Source of the DNA: Algivirga pacifica
Lineage (GTDB): Bacteria; Bacteroidota; Bacteroidia; Cytophagales; Flammeovirgaceae
Direction of reading: 5' to 3'
Length of the DNA: 64,000 bases
NCBI RefSeq assembly: GCF_039543525.1
Contig: NZ_BAABJX010000020.1
Location: forward strand, 62,001 to 126,000
Below are positions 36,571-45,000 of the stretch, one piece after another. Each line of letters starts with the position of its first letter. The stretch's first letter is position 1. Under the pieces are notes generated by a model. The model ran no database searches. It was given only the letters and a program-made list of their open reading frames with translations, and was not told the DNA's origin. The position numbers and the translations under genes are program-made.

Positions 36571-37410
36571 CTATTCCTCTACATTAGAACCAATATCTCC
36601 TTGGGCAACAATGGTTGACAGTTCCTCGGCAGACAAGTGTACATTGATATAACCATTATACTCCAGTACATCTTCGTAACCAAAAGCTGTACTATCATCC
36701 AAGGCTGCCACGTGTGTCGTACTCATTCCTGTAGTACCATCTACTGGCGTAAAGGTGAAGGCAATATCCCCTCCTTCTGCTGCAGAATTCATATGGATAT
36801 GCGCCGGATGTATCCCACCTTCAGGAGTTCCTTCTAGCATAATGGTTGCCAACGCCTCTCCGTTGGCACGCTCATAGAACGTGGCTGTACCGCTAATACC
36901 TTCCACATCCAAAGTATTCAAAACATACTCTGTGGACTCACCCGTCAGTTCATTGCCTCCAATATCCCCCTGAGCAATCACACTATCCAAGTTACCTGGT
37001 GATTCATAGACATTGATATGGCCATCGTAGCTAATAAAGTCCTCGTAGGTAATAGGCGTTCCATCGCTGGTCTCGGTAATGGTAATAGCCGACTCTCCTG
37101 CCGTACCACTCACCTCTCCCAGAGACAGCACAATATCCCCTCCTTCTGCTGCAGTGTTCATCAGGATATATACCGGATAAGGCTCCGCTCTTTCAGGCTC
37201 ATCAAATAATTCAATACGCACTTCTGTAGAAGCTTCGTCTAACCTAATAAAAGTCACTTCAGCTGATATCCCATCCTCACTCACAGACTCCAACTGGTAA
37301 ACAGTTTCTTCGTCCAATCCAGGAATATCCGAGGTATCATCATCGTCATCACAACTTGCAACAAATGCCAAAAAGGCTAAAAACATAGTAAATTTCAATG
37401 CATATTTCAT
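36571..37410 (-). CDS. lipoprotein with two CHRD-like repeats
   Basis: 279 residues. FLAFLAFVASC is a lipobox, so residue C20 is probably lipidated, and the following DDDDDTSD is the acidic +2 region that may direct surface export in Bacteroidota. The mature protein holds two ~115-residue copies of a CHRD-like beta domain. Each has 'YPVYILMNTAAEGGDI'/'HPAHIHMNSAAEGGDI', and each ends with 'NVYESPGNLDSVIAQGDIGGN'/'NVHLSAEELSTIVAQGDIGSN'. The second copy keeps a HPAHIH histidine cluster, the first has lost it (YPVYIL). CHRD domains occur in chordin-type and microbial surface proteins; function unknown. Confidence 0.82.
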   Translation of the reverse strand: MKYALKFTMFLAFLAFVASCDDDDDTSDIPGLDEETVYQLESVSEDGISAEVTFIRLDEASTEVRIELFDEPERAEPYPVYILMNTAAEGGDIVLSLGEVSGTAGESAITITETSDGTPITYEDFISYDGHINVYESPGNLDSVIAQGDIGGNELTGESTEYVLNTLDVEGISGTATFYERANGEALATIMLEGTPEGGIHPAHIHMNSAAEGGDIAFTFTPVDGTTGMSTTHVAALDDSTAFGYEDVLEYNGYINVHLSAEELSTIVAQGDIGSNVEE

Positions 37411-37494
37411 AGTTATTTGGTTTGGGTTTTGAATTAATAATTGTCTCTTAGGTATATCGCTATATCCTGAAAAGACTTCACTGATAAAATCAGT

Positions 37495-37539
37495 ATATGA
37501 GCGCTTACTTGGAATACTGACCCAGATAAGCGCTTATAT
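37495..37539. terminator. inverted repeat overlapping the stop of the coiled-coil TPR gene
   Basis: ATATGAGCGCTTA (37495-37507) and TAAGCGCTTATAT (37527-37539) pair nearly perfectly around a 19-base loop. The right arm contains the TAA stop. It may end the reverse-strand transcript, but no T run follows, so this is uncertain. Confidence 0.4.
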
Positions 37540-38415
37540 TTTCAAATTGCGAATTAGGGTCTTATACTTTTCAGTTTTCCTCAATGACTTCAAGGCTGGC
37601 TCCTCCTCTATTTCCGCTGCCGTAAGGTCTGAGTACTCTATCGCTCTTTTTAAGTCTTGAATAGAGGAAGGGATATTCCCCAGCAAAGCAAAGGCACAAG
37701 CCCTTTGCCAATACGCCAGATAATAGGTAGGGTCAATCTCTATCGCCTGATCCAGTAATGATATCGCCCATTTGATTTCCTCCATATCCAATAAGCTATC
37801 CGCCTTATAAGTCATCGCCTCCACACTTTTGGGGTTAACCGTCAGGATTTGATCGTAGATATGTACTTTCTCCTCCACCTTTTCTTCAATCGCTGCTCGT
37901 CTCCAAAGGCTTTGTACCTGATTGGTCACGGCTAGCTTTTCCTGAGTTTGCAAGAGATCCTTCGAACGCTGCTTTAAGTTGCTTTCCAACTGCGACAATC
38001 GCTCTTCATACTGCTGGGTGACTGCATCTATTTTCTGTGCGGTGATGGATTCAATTTTGTCCTTGATATCACTAAGCGACCGCCAGCCCAATATGACCAG
38101 AATAGAAGCCGCAATCGTGATGATATAGAATATATTGGTTGTCGTATCCGTTGTATACCGGATCGCCCGATCGGCACTTTTCAACTCCAGATTAACAACC
38201 TGTTCATGGATATTTTTCTTAAACACTTCTTGTTCTACTCTCAGTTGCTTCAACTCGTCCAGTATATAGCGCTCAATCAAAGGTTTATACATAGGTTCCT
38301 TGAACTGCTGCAAGGAGTCTTGCTGCACTTTTCCCAAAGCTCCTGTATTAATACAACAGAGTATCCCTATGGCCATACATAACCCAAGTAATATGGAAAG
38401 AACCTGTACTTTCAT
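37534..38415 (-). CDS. membrane-anchored coiled-coil TPR protein
   Basis: 293 residues. A signal-like N-terminus (VLSILLGLCMAIGILCCINTG), a second hydrophobic helix (about 92-110, IFYIITIAASILVILGW), then a coiled coil (about 115-165, ITAQKIDAVTQQYEERLSQLESNLKQRS) and two or three TPR units (about 185-280, KSVEAMTYKADSLLDMEEI and AYWQRACAFALLGNI). The TPR part probably lies in the cytosol or periplasm next to the membrane as a scaffold. No partner is visible; neighbouring genes are unrelated. Confidence 0.75.
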   Translation of the reverse strand: MKVQVLSILLGLCMAIGILCCINTGALGKVQQDSLQQFKEPMYKPLIERYILDELKQLRVEQEVFKKNIHEQVVNLELKSADRAIRYTTDTTTNIFYIITIAASILVILGWRSLSDIKDKIESITAQKIDAVTQQYEERLSQLESNLKQRSKDLLQTQEKLAVTNQVQSLWRRAAIEEKVEEKVHIYDQILTVNPKSVEAMTYKADSLLDMEEIKWAISLLDQAIEIDPTYYLAYWQRACAFALLGNIPSSIQDLKRAIEYSDLTAAEIEEEPALKSLRKTEKYKTLIRNLKI

Positions 38416-38593
38416 AGTATAAATGGAGAGAAGCTAGCAATTAAAACGATACAAGGATTTACAAATATTATTTACTGCATTGCTCCCATAACATGAAAGG
38501 CCTTCTCAGAATTTCATGGACTCTATAATTTTCATCAAAACATCAAGACTCTCCCCTCTTAGGAATATTGAGCATAAAAAAAATCCTACATTA

Positions 38594-38840
38594 GACTTTA
38601 TCACGGTTAATTTAGTATAAGCAGAAAACTCTGAGCTCTTAAAATAGGGCAGTGGTGCGCTATAGCTTTTAAATTTTCAATGATCAATGATTAATTTTCA
38701 ATAAATAATACACGCTAGAACTCCTTCAGTAGCCTTTTTCGGTAATTCATTTTAATTGAAAATTGATCATTGAAAATTATCCACCCTAGAAGCAGTTCAG
38801 TAGGCTTTCTTACTCATAGACAATTAACCGTGATAAACTC
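38594..38840. mobile_element. MITE-like element, copy 2
   Basis: 247 bases, same ends as copy 1 and flanked by TA on both sides (38592-38593 and 38841-38842), so a TA duplication is clear here. Outside the TAs, AAAAATCCTACAT (38579-38591) and ATGTAGGATTTTT (38849-38861) are exact complements, so the element sits inside the loop of an older hairpin. Relative to copy 1 it lacks 14 bases in the AATGATC run and 7 bases in the AAAAATT run. Confidence 0.87.
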
Positions 38841-38952
38841 TATTTTTTATGTAGGATTTTTATATAGATGGTCAAAGAGTGATTTTATCTGTGAGACTCC
38901 ATTCCTTTATCCTTCTTCCTTCCTGTCAGAAGAAAAACTCTAACCATATTTA

Positions 38953-39113
38953 GAGCTTGTTTGGAATCCAGATTTTGAGAATAAAACTTCTATAAATTGA
39001 CTGAAAGAGTCCTGATTTGAGCCTAATAGTGGTTCTATTATGGGGATAATCAGGACTCTTTCAGTCAAAATTAGAGGAATTTTATTCCAAAAGATGTGGT
39101 TCCAAACAAGCTC
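38953..39113. mobile_element. 161-bp palindromic MITE, IS5-like ends, TTA target duplication
   Basis: Ends GAGCTTGTTTGGAA/TTCCAAACAAGCTC with TTA directly outside each end (38950-38952 and 39114-39116). An inner 21-bp inverted repeat begins TTGACTGAAAGAGTCCTG (38997) and is complementary to its partner at 39048-39068. It is non-coding and resembles the terminal sequence and TNA target choice of IS5-family (IS427/IS1031-like) elements; the family link is from memory. It ends 12 bases before the stop of the aminotransferase gene. Confidence 0.82.
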
Positions 39114-39125
39114 TTAGACACCTTA

Positions 39126-40625
39126 TTAAGACGTCACTACAGAATGCCCAAAGCTTTCCATCAATGCCTTATCCATCTTCTCCTTTATAGGTTGATTCGC
39201 ATCGGCATTTTGATGGCGGATATGTCCCTTCACCAGATCCATATCATATTCCTTTACCCATTCCTGATGGTGTTTCGACAGTTGCTGTATACTATTCATA
39301 ATGTAAATCAGCTCCTCATCCGTCATCGTTGGGTGAATCGACATACGAATCCATCCCGGCTTCAACGAATTATCTCCTTCATTGATCATACACGTGATAT
39401 TCTCAGAAATATCAGGAGAAACATTCAATAGATAGTGTCCATAGGTACCGGCACAAGAGCAGCCTCCCCTCACTTGAATTCCAAAACGGTCATTCAGGAT
39501 TTTTACGCCCAAATTATAGTGCAAGTCTTCAATATAGAAAGAGATAACCCCCAAACGGTGTTTGTGCTGTGGAGCCAAAACATGGACATTAGGGATCTCC
39601 TCAAATCGCTCCCAAACGATCTGTAGCAGCTCTTCTTCTCTTGCCAGGATATTTTCTACACCCATATCCTCTTTTAACTGCATACACATGGCTGCCTTCA
39701 TGGTTTGCAAGAAAGCAGGAGTACCTCCATCTTCCCTCGCCTCAATATCGTCCACATACTTATGCTGCCCCCAAGGGTTGGTCCAATCTACCGTTCCCCC
39801 TCCAGGGTTATCCGGTACGCTATTTCCATAAAGCTTTTGGTTAAACAACAGAATACCCGTTGTACCCGGTCCTCCCAAGAACTTGTGTGGAGAGAAGTAA
39901 ATAGCATCCAGGTAACGTCCTTGCTCATCGTCCTCATGCATATTGATCTGTACGTAAGGAGCAGAACATGCAAAGTCCACAAAACATACTCCTCCGTTCT
40001 TATGGGTAAGTTCAGCAATATCCATATAAGGAGTCATGATTCCCGTTACATTGGAACAAGAAGTCACCGATACAATTTTCATCTTTCTATCCGCATACTT
40101 CTGCAGCAGTTTCTCCAGATTCTCCACAGATACCAGTCCCTCTTCATCCGGAGGTATAATCACCACCTCTGCGATGGTCTCCAACCAGGTGGTTTGATTG
40201 GAATGGTGCTCCATATGAGAGATAAATACCACTGGTCGATCCTCTTCTGCAATCTGCACCTTGCCCTTAAACTGCTCATGCACCTTAAGTCCAAGAATAC
40301 GCTGAAACTTATTGACCACTCCTGTCATCCCTGCATTAGAGGAGATCAATACATCTTCTTTCCCTGCCCCTACATGCTTCTTGATGATTTGCTGCGCCTT
40401 ATGATAGGCATAAGTCATGGCTGAACCTGTATCGTTCGTATCCGTATGTGTGTTCGCTACCAAGGGAAATATCTGCTCCTGCAATCGCTGTTCTATAGGA
40501 GCATACATACGTCCACTGGCCGTCCAGTCGGCATATACGATACGTAAATCTTTATGATAAGGAGTGTCAATCGTCTGATACTCTCCGATGATATGCTGTT
40601 TAAAAAATGAAAAGTATTGTTCCAT
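39126..40625 (-). CDS. class-V aminotransferase (cysteine desulfurase-like PLP enzyme)
   Basis: 499 residues, longer than the usual 400 for SufS/CsdA-like enzymes. VVFISHMEHHSNQTTW is the substrate-side His region, and DAIYFSPHKFLGGPGTTGIL contains the PLP lysine (SPHK). RGGCSCAGTYGHYLL near residue 395 has a Cys pair in the place of the catalytic cysteine loop, although the spacing differs from SufS. It probably abstracts sulfur from, or cleaves, a cysteine- or selenocysteine-like substrate; the exact reaction is not certain. It is flanked on both sides by palindromic elements with similar ends. Confidence 0.85.
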   Translation of the reverse strand: MEQYFSFFKQHIIGEYQTIDTPYHKDLRIVYADWTASGRMYAPIEQRLQEQIFPLVANTHTDTNDTGSAMTYAYHKAQQIIKKHVGAGKEDVLISSNAGMTGVVNKFQRILGLKVHEQFKGKVQIAEEDRPVVFISHMEHHSNQTTWLETIAEVVIIPPDEEGLVSVENLEKLLQKYADRKMKIVSVTSCSNVTGIMTPYMDIAELTHKNGGVCFVDFACSAPYVQINMHEDDEQGRYLDAIYFSPHKFLGGPGTTGILLFNQKLYGNSVPDNPGGGTVDWTNPWGQHKYVDDIEAREDGGTPAFLQTMKAAMCMQLKEDMGVENILAREEELLQIVWERFEEIPNVHVLAPQHKHRLGVISFYIEDLHYNLGVKILNDRFGIQVRGGCSCAGTYGHYLLNVSPDISENITCMINEGDNSLKPGWIRMSIHPTMTDEELIYIMNSIQQLSKHHQEWVKEYDMDLVKGHIRHQNADANQPIKEKMDKALMESFGHSVVTS

Positions 40626-40824
40626 TAGCTTGTTGTTTAGCGGTGTTAGCGTTGATTCGTTTGTCAGCAGTGATTTTTGGAGGAGAATATCTAAAAATAT
40701 AAGTGCTTATGCAAATCATCATAAAATAAGCCACTATTAAACGCTTACCTTACACTTCAAAGAGCGTCTCTTTGGAAGGCCTACTTTAAAATCTCCTTAT
40801 ATTAAAAACTTATTTAAAATACTG

Positions 40825-41004
40825 ATTTAGAGCTTATTTGGAATACATCTTCAGATAGAATACTCCTCTAATCACTGTTCAAATCGACTCAAATTTCACT
40901 ACGTACGTCGACAAATAAAACCACTATTATTCTCAAATTTGAATCAATTTGAACAGGTTACAGATTTTTTTTCTATCTAAATCAGTATTCCAAACAAATT
41001 CTAA
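40825..41004. repeat. palindromic element with TTGGAAT/ATTCCAA arms at the hydrolase stop
   Basis: AATACTGATTTAGA (40818-40831) is the exact complement of TCTAAATCAGTATT (40976-40989), and nested arms CTGTTCAAAT...CAAATTT and AAATTTG...ATTTGAACAG (40875-40956) lie inside. The outer sequence TTAGAGCTTATTTGGAAT is a diverged relative of the ends of the 38953 element. It runs into the stop codon of the alpha/beta hydrolase (41001). Nothing else was seen in 40626-41000. Confidence 0.75.
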
Positions 41005-42071
41005 CTGTATTTCTTTATAAATGCCAAAACTTCTGGAAACACATCCAAGTAAGCATTCTTACCCATAAACACATCATTATGTGAATAGTCAGGAATAACA
41101 AACTTTTCATAGTTAACAGAAGGGAAGAACCTATCCAGTAACTTAGCATACTCCTGAATAGCATCATGCCAGCACCGGTTATCCTTTCCAGTCATCAATA
41201 ACATAGGTGTTTTGATGTTTTCTACTTGGTCAAGATAGTTCTCAGATGCATCTGTATTCACCACAGCCTGATGCTGTAACATCTTCTGGAAATGTCTAAA
41301 ATAAGAAGAAGACACAGCTCCAAAATACTCCTCCAAGCGCTCATGGGTTTCTTTCGGCAAATGCTTGTGCTTGAATATCGTAGATTCATGTCCGGTACCC
41401 CATACAAAGCTCAACATCTTACAAGTTGGATGTTCACACTCATTGCTTCCCAAATTAGCAAGTTGGTGAATCATAAACTGACCATCCTGTGGATTAACCT
41501 GATCGGCATTCATCGAAAAATAATCTATATCCAATAGCTTTTCTGCCAACTGAGGTACTGCATACAACTTCGCTGTCGTCAGATTATTCAATTTGGGAAA
41601 TAAACCAATACTTGTGATTATTGCACTCTTGACATGCTGAATAGTACCTTTTGCCAATGCCATAGAAAGAGTCATTGCTCCAATACAATGTCCTATAATA
41701 TGCAAGCCGTTTTCAATCTGCTGCTGTATAAACTCCACTGCCAAAGGAATATCCTTAAAGGCTACATCATCTGCACTATCTTCCCTATGTACGTACTTTG
41801 TACCATACTCAGCACTTCCTCTCCAGTCCAATAACCATACATCACCTATTCCATGATCTATCATATAACAAGTAAGGTTATACCATTCCCTTCCTGTAAA
41901 CATTTTAGAACTAGAAGACAACCCATGCAGCATCAATACAGCATCGGTATCTGATGAACGTTGCACCCTTGTCAAGGTCAACTCAACATCGTCGATGGTC
42001 ATCAATGTATATGTGGTCACTTCTGCGTTCTCAACCTGTCTTATATCAAAATATCTCTTTGTTTCTATCAT
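41001..42071 (-). CDS. alpha/beta hydrolase of the kind fused to or paired with GMC oxidases
   Basis: 356 residues, cytosolic. MLHGLSSSSKMF is the oxyanion-hole region, HIIGHCIGAMTLSMAL the nucleophile elbow (G-H-C-I-G, a Cys in place of Ser), and YSHNDVFMG the likely catalytic His. DWRGSAEYGTKY follows the second loop. The start ATG (42071) overlaps the stop of the upstream megaenzyme by four bases (ATGA), so the two are translationally coupled and probably act together. Its sequence pattern resembles the hydrolase partner of cholesterol-oxidase-like GMC proteins. It could release or trim a product, or cleave a thioester. The Cys nucleophile is unusual for a simple esterase. Confidence 0.8.
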   Translation of the reverse strand: MIETKRYFDIRQVENAEVTTYTLMTIDDVELTLTRVQRSSDTDAVLMLHGLSSSSKMFTGREWYNLTCYMIDHGIGDVWLLDWRGSAEYGTKYVHREDSADDVAFKDIPLAVEFIQQQIENGLHIIGHCIGAMTLSMALAKGTIQHVKSAIITSIGLFPKLNNLTTAKLYAVPQLAEKLLDIDYFSMNADQVNPQDGQFMIHQLANLGSNECEHPTCKMLSFVWGTGHESTIFKHKHLPKETHERLEEYFGAVSSSYFRHFQKMLQHQAVVNTDASENYLDQVENIKTPMLLMTGKDNRCWHDAIQEYAKLLDRFFPSVNYEKFVIPDYSHNDVFMGKNAYLDVFPEVLAFIKKYS

Positions 42072-45000
42072 TTTCTAAACCACTTCTTGACTTGTGAATC
42101 AATTACATTTGCCAACACTCCAAACTTCTTCACCGACTTGAATCGCTTTATATACCTGTTAACTAAACTTTCCAACTCAGGAACAGACTTTAGACTCTCG
42201 TACACCTCATCCCATGTAATGGTATGGTCACGCAAATACAGGTTGAGGTAATTTTTAGTAGCAAAAAACATTAATGTTCCCATCCACATGACTCTACTTT
42301 TAAGCTTGTCATGGTCCGAAACTCCGTGTCTAAACTCCATATTCATCAACTGATCCCTAAACAATTGCTCAAATGGAGTATTGATGGTTCCTACATATCG
42401 TACTTCAGGGTTCCCTTCCTCTTCAATGGTAAATAAGATGGTAGACACTTCGTAGAACATATTCGGATAGTTTTTGGAAACTTTATACCCTTTGAACAGG
42501 TAGTCTTTTTCCGAACTATAGCATTTGACTTCGTAATTCAGATAAATCAATGAATCTTTCCTTCCTGGACTATACCCTCCAAAAGGAGTAATTTCAAAAA
42601 AGCCTTCAGATAGTTTCAATGGCTCCTTACTAATAGCAGGGCAAAGGATCTCTCCCGTCAGGTACACTTTACGATCATTAATTAATGATAAATAGTCCGT
42701 TACATGTCCTTTCGTCAAAAAGTGAATCCCATTCCTTTCTTTCTTTCCCTTCTTATAAGCCTCATAGAAATCCTCATCACTAAGTTTTTGTTGTTGAGCG
42801 ATCAGAGTAACATACCCACTCATATCTTCATCAAACCAAAAAATATTCTTCGAATCAACCTGCTTAGAAAAGCCATCCTTTTCAAGCAACCCCTCTTGAA
42901 GATAGACTGTTTTATAGTTCAACAATAATTTCTGGTCAAGTTTCGGGTACCTCAGATTATTGTCTTTAAATAATGCTTTGGTATTTGTCACATCGACTAC
43001 TGGCGATTGTAGTAATACTTCCATGAAGCTCTTTCGACCATTAGTTCCTTTCAACAATGGAAGGTATTTTCTCAGGCTATCTTCCGGGTGCTCTACAAAA
43101 TATTCCTGAAGTTTCTCCAACCATTCCTGGTACGGGTATATTTCCAGTGCTTGCCCTCCAAAGTTGGACCACATCTTCATCGTTCCTACAGAGAGGACAT
43201 TCTCATTCACCAAATTATAGATATTTCCAGCATAACTTCCCTTATTCAAGATCAAGGAGATTCCATAGGAAATAAAGTTAACCGGAAGGAAATCCATGGG
43301 TCGCATTTCTGGAGCAAAGCCATGTCGGTAACCTCCAGACATTAGATGAACAAACAAGTCTAAAGCGTTAATAACTTCCGTGTCTGTATTTCCTGCAATC
43401 GTACCTAGTCGGATAACTTGCGCCTTGACATTTCGTTCAACTGCTCTAGCAATCATCTTCTCAGCAACCCACTTGGTTTTCTGATAACCCGTAATCAGTA
43501 AACTCGGATTTCCTGTGGCAAACGTCTCTTCAAAAGAGTTTAGTGATAGGTTTTCTTCCTGATGAAAAACACCTACCGAAGAGATATACGTCAATGTCTT
43601 CTCCTTCTCTGCTACCGTCAATTTCAATAGCCAACGTGTACTTTCCACATTCGCCTGCTTTTGATTCTCATAGGTCTCAAAGAAGTTTACACTTGCCCCA
43701 CAATGTAATATTCTTGATACAGAGGTTGCTAATTCATGCCAAGTCGCTACCGAAAGCCCAAGGTGTTCTTCGGCCAAGTCACTCTTCAAACATACTATTT
43801 TCTGCCATTCTAACTCAGAGAAGTCACAGCGGTATTTCGTAGCAGCCTCCCCAAGTCGACGATAAGCATGTTCTTTATTTTCACTTCGAACAAGACAAGT
43901 GACTTTTTGAACAGTAGGCGTACGAAGTAATTCTTTCAGTAAATGAATACCTACAAAACCCGTAGCACCTGTTAATAATATATGTTCAGAGGAAATGATT
44001 TGCTCGCTGATATTTTTCTGGTATGGAACATCCTGTAGAGACAGCTCTGCATCCTGATACAATTGACTCACCTCACTCTCTAGATAGTCTGGGACAGTGC
44101 TGTTTCTTTTCTCAGCCACCAACCTGTTCAATGCATCAAACGTATTATTCTTAAACAAGTCATTAATGCTGATATCTATATTGAACTTCTCATTCAACTC
44201 ACTTAATAAAAAAACACTTTCCAAGGAGTTCCCTCCATGGTCTGTAAAAGAACTATGAGGGAACAACTCCCTACTATTCGTGGCTTTCAGCCACATTCTC
44301 TTGAGTTCCTCATTATAGTCTATTACGGTACTTCTTTCAGTACATTCTTCTTCATTTTTTTGCTTAAACGTTTGGAGTACAGCGGTCACATAGTCTGTTT
44401 CTACTTTTTTATTAGTAGATGATTTCGTTTTTTCAATGACGCCATTTTGCTTCTGTTTTTTACTTTCAAAGAACTGACTGCTCTTGGTTTCTAACAGCTC
44501 TTGAACATTCAACGTTACTCCTGCCTGACGAACGATAGTCGTTAACTCTTGTCCTGAAACCTGACGCAAGAAGTTTTGGGCTGGTTTATTTCTTTGGGTA
44601 TCTACCAACGAGAATCCCACCTGTTTCAAGGCATTCTCCTCTGCTATTTCATAAATTTTTTGGCAAATAAACTGCTCCACTCCCCTACCCAAGATCCTAC
44701 AGCTCAATAATAAGTTTTGAATCAACAAGCAATCATCTTCTATACTAAACAAAACCAACCCTACGATTCCGTACACCCCAAACTTATCCTTTGCACTCAT
44801 CAGCAAGGCATCAAATACGTTTGCCTCCAGCTTGCTTTTAAGTCCTTCTAGTGTCATTCTTTCCGCTGTCAGGTTAAACTGATTGGTACGTTGAATCAAT
44901 TGATACGCTCTTTCTATGTTCTCCTTACTGACCGATTCAAAACCCACTTCAAGATGGAGTTGCTTTACATACTCTTCTATAGAGGCGGTATACTGCAAAG

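Noticed and set aside
39705..40424. 239-residue open frame antisense to the aminotransferase gene
   Set aside because: It overlaps a well supported gene in full and its peptide has no recognisable motif; it is a shadow of the coding strand.
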